Below, piece after piece: positions 8,594-17,197 of a DNA stretch of 64,000 nt. The notes beneath the pieces are model-generated. The model was not told the DNA's origin. It searched no databases and saw nothing but the letters and a program-made list of their open reading frames with translations. The translations under genes were made by a program, and so were the position numbers. Each line of letters starts with the position of its first letter. The stretch's first letter is position 1. Source of the DNA: Mesorhizobium sp. AR07 (GTDB lineage: Bacteria > Pseudomonadota > Alphaproteobacteria > Rhizobiales > Rhizobiaceae); assembly GCF_024746815.1 (NCBI RefSeq), contig NZ_CP080525.1, positions 4,768,501 to 4,832,500 of the forward strand, read 5' to 3'.

Positions 8594-9097
8594 CTAGCCG
8601 AGGTGGCGCGTGGGTTCTGCCGCGTCATGACGACGTACGATCCTCCACTCATGCCAGATCAGCACGATAACGATCGCATCGAAGATGGTCAGGACAAGCA
8701 GCCCGGCGGAGTGCGTGTATGAATACCGGTATAGCTGGTACGCCATGAAGGCACCGAGCGCTGCGAGAGACGCCGGATAAGACCATAGTTTGTTTCTCAA
8801 AAGCCCGATAACCAGGAGTAGTTTTATCAGGCCATGACTGAGCAGGTAGAAGGCGTAAAATTGCTTGCTGGCGACGGAAAACTGGCTGGCCATCTGCCAA
8901 AGGTGGCCGGCTATGAAGTCGTTCGGATCATTGTTCAATTCCTCTCGGGTGAGGAAATTGACCCAGGAAACGATGGCGTCGGTAGTTGCAAAATAAAGTA
9001 CGACGCCGCCGAGACACTCGATCAGGGCGTGAATACCCTTCAGCCAGACGCTGACCTCGAATATCTGGTGGATGCGGTGTTCGTCGAAAGGCTTCAA
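8594..9097 (-). CDS. DUF2127 family membrane protein
   Basis: 167 residues with about four hydrophobic segments: GIHALIECLGGVVLYFA, FYAFYLLSHGLIKLLLVIGLL, YPASLAALGAFMAYQLY and LLVLTIFDAIVIVLIW. The opening IHQIFEVSVWLKGIHALIE and the HGLIKLLLVIGLL motif are typical of DUF2127, a family of inner-membrane proteins of unknown role. It stands alone between the FtsX operon and a divergent small gene. Confidence 0.85.
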   Translation of the reverse strand: MKPFDEHRIHQIFEVSVWLKGIHALIECLGGVVLYFATTDAIVSWVNFLTREELNNDPNDFIAGHLWQMASQFSVASKQFYAFYLLSHGLIKLLLVIGLLRNKLWSYPASLAALGAFMAYQLYRYSYTHSAGLLVLTIFDAIVIVLIWHEWRIVRRHDAAEPTRHLG

Positions 9098-9357
9098 GCG
9101 TCACCTGTCGGGCACTAGCCTAGTCCCGACCATTCGATCGCGCCAGTCGAGAAAGCGCGGGTTCAAAAGCGCGGGTTCATCCGACCTATGGGCTCCACCA
9201 CATGATCGTGGTACGCACACTTCTCGCCGTTCTTTCCGGAGGCTTACGAATTTGTATGGTTTGCCGCGCGGGAAAATCGGCGACAGATTCTTGCCGCCCG
9301 CGTTAAACTGGCCATCTGGCGTTACGGTCGCCCCCAATCCATGAGGAAAGTGGTTTC

Positions 9358-9579
9358 ATGAATCGAACGATAACCGGTGCGGCAGTTCTGCTCGGCATTC
9401 TCTTCATCATTCTTGGCGTCGTTTACTGGATGGTCCCCGCCGGTTCATTGCCTGGATTCCTGCCCGGCTTCGAAGCCGGATCGCCGCATGTTCATTTCAA
9501 GCATGGCTTGGGCTCGGTCATCGTCGGCCTCGCTTTGTTTGCGTTCGCCTGGTTCCGGAGCGGCCCCAGGCAGGCCTGA
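9358..9579 (+). CDS. Small hypothetical inner-membrane protein
   Basis: 73 residues with two hydrophobic helices (ITGAAVLLGILFIILGVVYWM and GLGSVIVGLALFAFAWF) joined by a Gly/Pro-rich loop. ATG follows GGAAAGTGGTTTC, a weak ribosome site. Codon use matches neighbours. No family recognised. Its stop (TGA at 9577-9579) directly abuts the stop of the convergent uppP gene at 9580, so there is no room for a terminator between them. Confidence 0.6.
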   Translation: MNRTITGAAVLLGILFIILGVVYWMVPAGSLPGFLPGFEAGSPHVHFKHGLGSVIVGLALFAFAWFRSGPRQA

Positions 9580-10428
9580 TCAAAGCCTGATCAAAACCAG
9601 CGCCAGACACCCCGCCACGAAACAATAAATGGCGAAGGGTGTCAGCGTGCGCGTTTCGAAATATCTGAGCAGGAAGCGAACCGACAGGTAGGCGCTGGCT
9701 GCTGAACAGACCGCGCCGACGAGGGCGGTGGGCAGCCCGGTCGCGCCATTGGCAAACAGGTCCGGAACCTTCAGCACGGCAGCGGCGAGGATGATCGGCG
9801 TGGCCAGCAGGAAGGAGTAGCGGGCGGCGTTGTCATGGGAAAGCCCGCTGACCAGGCCGCCGGCAATTGTCATGCCGGTGCGTGAGAAACCGGGGATCAG
9901 CGCCAGACATTGCGCCACGCCGATGACGACGCTTTTCGACCACGACATTCCGGCCAGCTTTTGGTCGTCATAGGCGCCTTCCTCGGCGTGGCGTTTGCGC
10001 AACCACTCCACCCCATAGAGGGCGATGCCGTTGAGGATGAGTGCCGTCGCGATGATATCGGCGGCGGAGAAAAGATCCTTCAGCCGCTGCTCGAACAGGA
10101 TGCCGAGAATGCCCGCCGGTATCGTGCTGACCACGATCAGCCAGCCGATTTTGGCATAAGTGTCTTCCGTCTTGATCTGCCGGGCGGCCAGGGACCGCAG
10201 CACGCCGCTGACGATCGCCACCCAGTCGCGCCAGAAAAAGCCCAGCAGCACAAGGGCCGTGGAAAGATGCGTCAGCACCAGGAAGGACAGGAAGGCATCG
10301 CTCGATTGGTCGATATTCCATCTCAGCAGCATGGGAATGAGCACGCTGTGGCCGAGGCTCGATATCGGGAAAAGCTCCGAGAAACCCTGTAGCAGCCCAA
10401 GCACTATCGCCTGAAAATACGAGACCAT
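9580..10428 (-). CDS. uppP: Undecaprenyl-diphosphate phosphatase (UppP/BacA)
   Basis: 282 residues, normal for the family, with about eight membrane helices. The two family motifs are present: LQGFSELFPISSLGH at ~13-27 (usual form LQGxTExxPxSSxGH) and IPGFSRTGMTIAGGL at ~175-189 (usual PGxSRSGxT). Both contribute acidic, Ser, His and Arg residues to the active site that dephosphorylates undecaprenyl diphosphate to recycle the cell-wall carrier lipid. The third position of the SSSGH motif is Leu, as in many alphaproteobacterial forms. It is a single gene with its own upstream region. Confidence 0.9.
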   Translation of the reverse strand: MVSYFQAIVLGLLQGFSELFPISSLGHSVLIPMLLRWNIDQSSDAFLSFLVLTHLSTALVLLGFFWRDWVAIVSGVLRSLAARQIKTEDTYAKIGWLIVVSTIPAGILGILFEQRLKDLFSAADIIATALILNGIALYGVEWLRKRHAEEGAYDDQKLAGMSWSKSVVIGVAQCLALIPGFSRTGMTIAGGLVSGLSHDNAARYSFLLATPIILAAAVLKVPDLFANGATGLPTALVGAVCSAASAYLSVRFLLRYFETRTLTPFAIYCFVAGCLALVLIRL

Positions 10429-10676
10429 CTAACGCCTTTCTTACCGTGGCGGCGCAAGGCGCATGCCCGAGAACAAGGTTTAGTTCTAACAGCGGGGAGG
10501 GGGGATGGCACCCGCCCGAGGATTACAATTTCGTAAGACCAAGCGACAAACCGGTCCGGCGCGGCCCGCCGGGACGTGTCGGAGCATGGTTGAAGCAGCC
10601 ATCGCGGTCTGATCGAAAGGATAGAGGTTCCCAACGGGCCACGAGCCGTCGCGACGCGGTTCCTTTGCTCAAGTCT

Positions 10677-10892
10677 CTAACGCCCGGTAGCGCGCGCCGC
10701 GCGGCGAACGCTGAGCAGCAGGATGGCGAGGCAGCCTGCCAGCAGCGCGACGCCGCCAAACAGTGGCGGAACCGCCAGAAGCTTGACCGCCGCTGTCACC
10801 GCGACGATCAGGATCAGCGCCAACAGTGCCAGATTGCCGTCGTCGACAAACATGCCGATGAGTTCCTTCAGGACGAGACGAATGACGTTCAT
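10677..10892 (-). CDS. Small hypothetical membrane protein coupled to COG4280-like gene
   Basis: 71 residues with two hydrophobic segments (ALLALILIVAVTAAVKLL and LFGGVALLAGCLAILLL), a cytoplasmic Arg-rich end, and an N-terminus MNVIRLVLKELIGMFVDDG. Its ATG overlaps the upstream gene stop (ATGA at 10889-10892), so it is very likely co-translated with the larger membrane protein and may be a small subunit of it. No family recognised. Confidence 0.65.
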   Translation of the reverse strand: MNVIRLVLKELIGMFVDDGNLALLALILIVAVTAAVKLLAVPPLFGGVALLAGCLAILLLSVRRAARATGR

Positions 10893-11644
10893 CGGGCGAG
10901 CCCTCCTGTGAGTGCGGGATAGGTGCTGCGTAGCCAGCGCACCATGACGAAGGATGCCAGCGCAACGATGGCGAAGATGGCGAGCAAAGCCAGATCGGCG
11001 CCAGGCCAGTCGGCGCCGATGCCCTCGCCGGTCCAGAAGATGCCGAAGCTGGTCAGCATCAGTCCAACCACGAATTTGAGCGCATTTTCCGGCACCTGCG
11101 CCAGCGGCCGGTGCACGGCGAACCCGATCAGCATCACCAGCACGAACGCGGCCAGAGCACCAAGGCTGGCGTAAAGCGTCTGCCCATGCGCGGCGCCGAC
11201 GGCAATGACGATGAAAACGACCTCGACGCCCTCGAGCAGCACCGCCTTGAACGACGCCAGCCCGGCAAGGTAGTCGGCGCGGCGGTCGTTGGCCTGCTGG
11301 TGCAAGGCGGCGGTTTCCTTGGAAAATGCTGCCTCCTCGTCATGCAGGGCGATGACACCGACGCTGCGCAGGATCGCCTTTCGCAGCCAGCGCATGCCGA
11401 AAAGGATCAGCAAGACCCCGACGACGAACTGCAGCGTGGTGATGGGAATGAGCGCAAGCAGCGGGCCGAATGCCAGAACCAGCGCCGCCAGCACCGCCAG
11501 CGCCAGCGCGGCACCGATCAGTGCCGGGCGCCAGCTGCGCGTGACGCCCACGGCGAGCACGATGGTGAAGGCTTCGACAACCTCGACGACGGACGCCAGG
11601 AAGGCAGCAGTGACTGTCGAAAGGATAGGGGTCAGTGTCTGCAT
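10889..11644 (-). CDS. COG4280-like predicted membrane transporter
   Basis: 251 residues, about six to seven membrane helices. Two acidic motifs sit in membrane segments in each half: SVVEVVEAFTIVLAVG near residue 20 and LLEGVEVVFIVIAVGAAHG near 135. This indicates an internally duplicated carrier, reminiscent of the E-x-x-E motifs of FTR1 and the E-x-G-D motifs of GDT1-type cation transporters. A soluble loop (HDEEAAFSKETAALHQQANDRR) separates the halves. I infer a cation permease or exchanger, with low certainty about the ion. The 71-residue membrane protein gene follows with a 4-bp overlap. Confidence 0.65.
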   Translation of the reverse strand: MQTLTPILSTVTAAFLASVVEVVEAFTIVLAVGVTRSWRPALIGAALALAVLAALVLAFGPLLALIPITTLQFVVGVLLILFGMRWLRKAILRSVGVIALHDEEAAFSKETAALHQQANDRRADYLAGLASFKAVLLEGVEVVFIVIAVGAAHGQTLYASLGALAAFVLVMLIGFAVHRPLAQVPENALKFVVGLMLTSFGIFWTGEGIGADWPGADLALLAIFAIVALASFVMVRWLRSTYPALTGGLAR

Positions 11645-11711
11645 GAAGGCATCCTTTATGGTCTCGTTTGATCATATGGCTTTGAAAAGCGGTTTTCCAA
11701 GTCCGGACTCA

Positions 11712-12755
11712 CTATGCGGTCAGCACCACACAGCGCTCCGGTGGCAGCGAAAAAGCAAGCGAAGCGCCAACCGGCGGCGCTTCGGGCCAGTCGAGGCGCA
11801 CGCGCTGCGGCCCCAGATCGACCGCCAGCCGCCAGCATCGGCCCTGGAACGCGCTCGACAGAACCCTGCCTTGCAGGCGGTTGCCGGGATAGGCGTCGGC
11901 CGGGCGCGCATCCTCGGGACGAACGACCAGCATGCCGGCGCCGGACCGGGCGCCTGGGGTGCGCAGAGTTTCGCAATCGCTGTCGGCGATCTTGAACAGT
12001 TCGTCACGCACCTGGCCGCGAACGATCGAAAAGCCACCGATGAAGCTGGCTACGAAGGAATCGGCCGGCGCTTCGTAGATCGCGCGCGGCGTATCGAACT
12101 GGACGATCTCGCCTGCCCGCATGATGGCGATGCGGTCGGAGACCGCCATCGCCTCGGCCTGGTCATGCGTTACATAGACAACGGTAATGGCCTCGCGACG
12201 CACCAGCTCCATCATCTCGATGCGCATGTCCTCGCGCAGCGCCGCGTCGAGATTGCTGAGCGGCTCGTCGAACAGCATCAGAGCCGGACGCGCCGCGAGG
12301 CAGCGCGCGATGGCGACGCGCTGCTGCTGTCCGCCGGACAATTCGGTGGGATAGCGATCCCTGTAGGGTGCAAGGCGGGTGACGTCGAGCGCGTGGTCGA
12401 GACGCTGGGCGATGTCGTGATCCGAAAGCCGCTGCGCCTTGAGCCCGAACGCCAGATTGCTGGCGACCGTCATGTGCGGCCACAGCGCATAGTCCTGGAA
12501 GACCATGCCGATGCGCCGCCTCTCGGCCGGTATGACCGACTTTTCGCTCCACACGACACGTCCATCCAGCGTGATCAGGCCTTTTTCGGGTTCGACCAGT
12601 CCGGCTATGATGCGCAGCAGCGTGGTCTTGCCGGACCCGCTGGCGCCAAGGAGGGAGACGACTTCGCCAGCATCGATCTTGAGATCGAGGTTGGTCAGGA
12701 TGGGGCGCCCCCCGAGCGACTTGCAAATGCCGGCGCAATGCAGCGAAGCGGTCAT
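11712..12755 (-). CDS. ABC importer ATP-binding protein (FbpC/PotA type)
   Basis: 347 residues. The nucleotide-binding domain (~1-240) has Walker A LGASGSGKTT, Q-loop MVFQDYALWPHMTVASNL, signature LSGGQQQRVAIARCLA, Walker B ALMLFDEPLSNLD and switch His in YVTHDQAEAM. A C-terminal TOBE-like regulatory region (~245-345) includes MLVVRPEDARPAD. FQDYALWPHM is typical of iron, phosphonate and spermidine importers. It overlaps the permease gene by 4 bp. Third gene of an SBP-permease-ATPase operon. Confidence 0.92.
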   Translation of the reverse strand: MTASLHCAGICKSLGGRPILTNLDLKIDAGEVVSLLGASGSGKTTLLRIIAGLVEPEKGLITLDGRVVWSEKSVIPAERRRIGMVFQDYALWPHMTVASNLAFGLKAQRLSDHDIAQRLDHALDVTRLAPYRDRYPTELSGGQQQRVAIARCLAARPALMLFDEPLSNLDAALREDMRIEMMELVRREAITVVYVTHDQAEAMAVSDRIAIMRAGEIVQFDTPRAIYEAPADSFVASFIGGFSIVRGQVRDELFKIADSDCETLRTPGARSGAGMLVVRPEDARPADAYPGNRLQGRVLSSAFQGRCWRLAVDLGPQRVRLDWPEAPPVGASLAFSLPPERCVVLTA

Positions 12756-14581
12756 GACAAGGTTCCCGCTCTGGCGGCTTGACTATTGCCCGCATCGACA
12801 TGCCCGGCACTTCGACGCGGTTTGACGAACCGTTGAAGCGGGTACCAGACCAGGGCCGCGCCAATACCCGCGGCCGCCATGGCGACCAGCGCGATGGCGG
12901 ATGCCAATCCGTCCCGGTCGTGGCTGAACAGTCTCACGATAAGCGTCGGCGCCGGCGGGCCGCTTTGGGGGATGAGCATCTGCGAGATCGGCAGTTCGAA
13001 CACGGTGCGGATGAACGTCAGCAGGAAGGCCGTCACTACGCTCAGCAAGACAAGCGGCAAGGTGATCGCCAGCAATCGCCGCATTGTCCCAACGCCGTTC
13101 AGGCGCGCCGCATCCGTCAGGCTCGGCGCCAGCTGGCCGACGGCTGCAAGGATCACCACCAGACAGTAGGGAAGCGCTGCCGCGACATAGCCCATGACCA
13201 GCAGCGAGCCATCGCCATAATGGGGAAACGGCCAGTCGCGGAAACCCGGCAGGCGGTTCCAGACAAGGATATAGCCGAAGCCCAGCACGATGCCCGGTAT
13301 TGCCACCGAGCCCAGCGACAGGCCGACGACGGCGCTGCGCAGAACCGGGCCCGCGCGGTCGAGCTGCGCCGACAGGAGCAGAGCGAGGCTACTGGCGATG
13401 ACCGCCGTCAGCCCGGCATAGAAAAGGCTGCGCAGCAGGCCGTCATTGGCCGGGGTGTTCGGGCTAAGCGCCGCCACCACATTGGCCGAGGTGAAATTGC
13501 TCCAGATCAGCCCATGGCCGAGTGTTTGCGTCAGGGCGCGCGCGGCGATCGCGGCGAGCGGCAACACGAGCGCCAGGAAAGCGACGGCAAGGGCTGCCGC
13601 CATGGCGAGCCGGCGCCATTTGCCGAGATTGTATAGGCGGGCCGGCCTGGAGCGGCCCGAAATCAGTCGCGGGTCGGCGCGGCGACGCAGCAGCCTGTCC
13701 GCCACCACGACGAGCAGAACAAGGCCAAGCAGGACGAGAGCCTGGGCGCCGGCGGCGGGAAAGTCGACCGGATATTCGCTGGCCGCCGCGTAGATGCCAT
13801 AGGTCAGGACGCCGAAATTCGACATTCTGGCGATGGTCGAGGCAAGCCCGAAATCGGAAAGCACCTCGGCGAAGGTGGCGATGAAACTCAAGGCGATGGC
13901 CGGTGCCAGCAAGGGACCGTTTATGCGCAGCCAGATCCTGAGCGGAGCGGCGCCGGAGAGCCGCGCGGCATCCTCCAGTTCGCTGCCCAGCCCGGCCAGC
14001 GCGTTGCCGATGATGAAGACCGCCAGCGGAAACAGGCTGAGCGTGTGAACGAACACCAGGCCGGTCAGGCCGAAAAAAGCCGAGCCCAGCGAAGCTGGCA
14101 GCAGGCCAAACTGCGCCAGATAGCCGCCGGGCGACATCAGCAGCACCCAGGCGAGCGCCTTCAGATAGGACGGCGTCAGGAAAACCAGCCAAGGCACCGT
14201 TGAAATCACTATCCGCAGAGGTATGTCGCAGCGTTGGACCAGGATTGCGAAGGCGCCGCCCAAGGCCGTGGTCGTGCAGGCAACAAGCATGCCGAGTTCG
14301 AGCGAATGCAGGACCGAGCCGGCGACATGGGGCGAGTTGAAGACACGGGCCAAGGGCTCGAAGCTTAAGGCGTTGCTGCCGTCTTGCGCGGCAAACAGGC
14401 CCGGCATGACCGCCTGGACCAGCACCAGGGCAAGCGGCAATCCGATCAGCAAGGCAAACACCGCGTAGATGGCAAAAGGTCCGCCGCAGCGAACGAGCGC
14501 CGACCGGCTGCCTTGCAGCAGCCTTCTGGCACCGACGCCGCGGGCAGAAGCCGCGGCGCCGGTATGCCGAATGATCGTCAT
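12752..14581 (-). CDS. ABC importer permease, fused double-domain (FbpB type)
   Basis: 609 residues from MTIIRHTGAA. This start leaves 31 bp after the binding-protein gene, whereas an upstream frame would overlap it. About twelve membrane helices form two BPD_transp_1 domains, each with an EAA-like loop (EDAARLSGAAPLRIWLRI in the first half, TDAARLNGVGTMRRLLAI in the second). This fused arrangement is typical of FbpB/ThiP-type importers for ferric iron, thiamine, or phosphonates. It pairs with the ATPase and binding protein of the same operon. Confidence 0.9.
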   Translation of the reverse strand: MTIIRHTGAAASARGVGARRLLQGSRSALVRCGGPFAIYAVFALLIGLPLALVLVQAVMPGLFAAQDGSNALSFEPLARVFNSPHVAGSVLHSLELGMLVACTTTALGGAFAILVQRCDIPLRIVISTVPWLVFLTPSYLKALAWVLLMSPGGYLAQFGLLPASLGSAFFGLTGLVFVHTLSLFPLAVFIIGNALAGLGSELEDAARLSGAAPLRIWLRINGPLLAPAIALSFIATFAEVLSDFGLASTIARMSNFGVLTYGIYAAASEYPVDFPAAGAQALVLLGLVLLVVVADRLLRRRADPRLISGRSRPARLYNLGKWRRLAMAAALAVAFLALVLPLAAIAARALTQTLGHGLIWSNFTSANVVAALSPNTPANDGLLRSLFYAGLTAVIASSLALLLSAQLDRAGPVLRSAVVGLSLGSVAIPGIVLGFGYILVWNRLPGFRDWPFPHYGDGSLLVMGYVAAALPYCLVVILAAVGQLAPSLTDAARLNGVGTMRRLLAITLPLVLLSVVTAFLLTFIRTVFELPISQMLIPQSGPPAPTLIVRLFSHDRDGLASAIALVAMAAAGIGAALVWYPLQRFVKPRRSAGHVDAGNSQAARAGTLS

Positions 14582-14612
14582 TGCCACAACAACCGGGGGT
14601 CGGACAGCGGGG

Positions 14613-15617
14613 TCACTGGACGAAGGTTTCCTTGTACCACTGCTTCCATTCCTTCTCGTGGGTGGAGGCTGCGGCATCGTCGAGATGCGTATAGGCGATG
14701 TTGGTCACGCGACCGGGCTTGGCATTGATGCCCTTGATGATCGGAATGTAGAAGAAGTCGGTGTCGTCGCCATTCAGCATGACGGCCTGGCCTTCGGCGC
14801 TGGTGACGAAGTCGATGAATTTCCGCACCGCGTCCATGTGCTGGGTCTTGGCGCTGATGCCGAGCCCTTGTGGCAAGGATACCGAACCTTCGCTCGGGTA
14901 GACCGCGACGACGGGTTCGCCCGCCGCGATCTTGGAAAAGATCGAACTGTCCTGATTGATGCCGACCGAGGCGTCTCCGGTCAGGACGGCCTTGTCCACC
15001 TTGCCGCCGCTAGACAGGCCGGCGAACGTTTTGTTGGTCAGGATTTTCGCCAGCAAGGCCTTGCCGGCGTCCTCGCCATTCGTCTGGAAGAAGCCTGCCA
15101 GCCACTGATAGGCCGGGCCTGACAGATTGGGATCCTTGGCCGCGACGCCGCCGGCGAAGGACTGAAGATCGGCCCAGGATTTCGGCATCTTGTCGGCCGG
15201 CACCTTCTTGGTGTTGACCTCGATGGCCGTGGTGCTGGTGCCGGTCGGCAGGAAGGCGTGGCTCCGCGGGATCAGCGACTTGCCGAGATCCGTGAAGGCC
15301 ACCTTGTCGTAGGCGGCGGCGGGAACCGCCTGCAGCACGTGGTCGGCCGCCATGCGTTCCATGACGGCGGAGCCATCAAGCCAGACGATGTCGAATTGCG
15401 GGTTGTCGCCTTCGGCGGCGATCTTGCCCAGCGTCTCGCCGGTGCTGCCGGGCTCGACGACATCGACGGTGAGGCCGGTCTTGGCCTGGAAGGCCTTCGC
15501 TACCGCGCCGGCGAAATCGAGCGCGTCGTAAAGCACCAGGTCAGCTGCCGAAGCAGGCGCTGCCATGGAAAGCGCGCTCAAGCCAATTGCAAAGCATAAT
15601 GTTGTGCGGATTTTCAT
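14613..15617 (-). CDS. ABC importer periplasmic binding protein (iron/phosphonate type, SBP family 1/6)
   Basis: 334 residues with a Sec signal peptide (MKIRTTLCFAIGLSALSMAAPASA, cut at ~25). The mature N-terminus ADLVLYDALDFAGAVAKAFQAKTGLTVDVV and the core ...AAEGDNPQFDIVWLDGSAVMERM are typical of FbpA/PotD-like binding proteins. The pair of tyrosines that bind ferric iron in FbpA is not obvious, so the ligand could be an organic phosphate, polyamine or other anion. The RpiR regulator encoded upstream on the same strand argues for a sugar-phosphate-like ligand. This last point is inference. Confidence 0.85.
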   Translation of the reverse strand: MKIRTTLCFAIGLSALSMAAPASAADLVLYDALDFAGAVAKAFQAKTGLTVDVVEPGSTGETLGKIAAEGDNPQFDIVWLDGSAVMERMAADHVLQAVPAAAYDKVAFTDLGKSLIPRSHAFLPTGTSTTAIEVNTKKVPADKMPKSWADLQSFAGGVAAKDPNLSGPAYQWLAGFFQTNGEDAGKALLAKILTNKTFAGLSSGGKVDKAVLTGDASVGINQDSSIFSKIAAGEPVVAVYPSEGSVSLPQGLGISAKTQHMDAVRKFIDFVTSAEGQAVMLNGDDTDFFYIPIIKGINAKPGRVTNIAYTHLDDAAASTHEKEWKQWYKETFVQ

Positions 15618-15691
15618 ATTGTTCTCCAGTAGATTGTCATGGGTACAGTAAGTCCCATCCTATCATGCCTGTGAAGCTTGAATGTTTTGTG

Positions 15692-16615
15692 TCATTTGCG
15701 AGATCGATTCGAATTATTATTTCGAACTCCTCGTTTTATCCATGCTTTGTCAATTGAGCCACGCAGCGTGCTCAGCCGTTCAAGGCTGTCGAAGGCGGCT
15801 TCGCTGCCTCGCTTCGCCAGCCCGATGATCATCGCCTCGATGAGAACGATCGTGCCGCCATGCATGGCCAGATGATCGGCCTTGCCCCGCGGAACCGGCA
15901 GCGTTTCCGCCACCTTGCCGGAAACCAGCGGCGCCAGATTGTCGCTGATCAGCACGACAGGAACATCAAGTTGCATGGTCTGATCGAGGACGATCTCGAC
16001 CTCGCGATAGAGCGGTGCGTAGGCCATCATCAGCACGGCATCGCCCTTGCCGAGCCACAGCAAGCGGTCGGCGAGCGCAATTCCCGATACCGACAGCGCG
16101 CTGGTCGGCAGGCCGATCCGGTTGAATTGCAGGCTGGCATAATCGGCCATGGCGCCTGACGGGCCGATGCCGAAGACATGGCGGCGATTGGCTCGCGCCA
16201 GAATGTCGACGCTGCGCTCGAACGCGGCCGCCATCTCCGGACGCTTGAGCACGTCGAGCACGCTCTCATGGATGTCGATCACGTGCCGCAACGCCCCGGC
16301 GCTGCCGTCGCCGGTCTCCTGCAAGGTGCGCGCCAGGCGCTTGCCGGGGGATGGTATGCCGGTCAGGTCCGACAACAGCATCTGGCGAAGCGCTGAAAGA
16401 CTTTCAAAACCAAGCGAACGCGCCGTGCGAACGACAGTCGCGTCGCTGGTGCCGGCCAGCTGTGCGATCTCGGCTGCCGACCCCAGCAGGACGGACTGTT
16501 TCTGGTCGACGAAAAACCGTGCCATGCGCTGCTCGGCGGGTGGCAGGCTTTCCAGCACGGCCTGAACACACGCGTCGACCGTCATTTTCCGATCTTGCGA
16601 GACATTGTAGGTCAT
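15692..16615 (-). CDS. MurR/RpiR family transcriptional regulator
   Basis: 307 residues from MTYNVSQDRK. An ATG at 16585 is also possible. The N-terminal RpiR helix-turn-helix (~15-95, with AEIAQLAGTSDATVVRTARSLGF) is followed by a SIS sugar-phosphate-binding domain (~130-280, with VFGIGPSGAMADY and VVLISDN). Regulators of this kind sense phosphosugars. It lies 74 bp upstream of the binding-protein gene on the same strand, so it is probably the local regulator of that importer and may be the first gene of the operon. Confidence 0.87.
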   Translation of the reverse strand: MTYNVSQDRKMTVDACVQAVLESLPPAEQRMARFFVDQKQSVLLGSAAEIAQLAGTSDATVVRTARSLGFESLSALRQMLLSDLTGIPSPGKRLARTLQETGDGSAGALRHVIDIHESVLDVLKRPEMAAAFERSVDILARANRRHVFGIGPSGAMADYASLQFNRIGLPTSALSVSGIALADRLLWLGKGDAVLMMAYAPLYREVEIVLDQTMQLDVPVVLISDNLAPLVSGKVAETLPVPRGKADHLAMHGGTIVLIEAMIIGLAKRGSEAAFDSLERLSTLRGSIDKAWIKRGVRNNNSNRSRK

Positions 16616-16877
16616 GATGGCGGGTCCGTTTCGCTGCGCTGTAGTGATTGCAACGGAAACCAACATCCGAAATGTCTATTACAAGGATATGACAGCCGGC
16701 ATTTTCCGCCCGCGTTGCGGATCAGGCGCTTCGCCCGGCCCCCCGTCGCCGGCTTCCTTCAGTGCCTCGCAAGGGCCGATCGCGATGTCAGCCGCTATCC
16801 CCAAAATTCCCCCTGGCCTTTTGAATCGACCGCGCTATCTCGCTTTTGTTAGTTTGTCTCGCTGATGGGAGGTTTTG

Positions 16878-17195
16878 ATGGATCGGCGATCATTTTTGAC
16901 GGCATTGCTCGGCGTTGCAGGGGCTGCGGCCGTTGCCGGCGCGGTTCGGCCTATTGAAGCCATGGCCGGGATTCCAAATGTCGGGAACGGCATTCTCGAT
17001 GAACTCGACGCGCCGGACACAGGCCCCTTCGGCGACGAAGGCAATCAGGCGCAATTGCAGCCTGTCTCGCATCGCCGGGGACACCGGGGGTACTACCGCC
17101 GCCGCCACCACAGGCGGCCGGTCTGGAGAAGGGTCTGCCGTCGTTACTGGCGACATGGCCGTGTGCACACAAGGTGCTATCGCAGGCGTGTCTGA
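16878..17195 (+). CDS. Tat-exported basic (protamine-like) hypothetical protein
   Basis: 105 residues. ATG at 16878 follows GGGAGG at good spacing. The N-terminus MDRRSFLTALLGVAGAAAVAGA has a twin-arginine motif and hydrophobic core, with a probable cut after AMA (~30). The mature protein has a short acidic part (GILDELDAPDTGPFGDEG) and then ~45 residues dominated by Arg, His and Tyr (RRGHRGYYRRRHHRRPVWRR), hence the common label protamine-like. Such proteins occur in rhizobia with no known role. Export by Tat with a polycationic tail suggests binding to envelope anions or metal ions. It is convergent with the LacI gene, with 2 bp between stops. Confidence 0.7.
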   Translation: MDRRSFLTALLGVAGAAAVAGAVRPIEAMAGIPNVGNGILDELDAPDTGPFGDEGNQAQLQPVSHRRGHRGYYRRRHHRRPVWRRVCRRYWRHGRVHTRCYRRRV

Positions 17196-17197
17196 TT

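Noticed and set aside
9151..9178. Tandem AAAGCGCGGGTTC duplication
   Set aside because: Only two short copies in a non-coding gap, with no sign of function.
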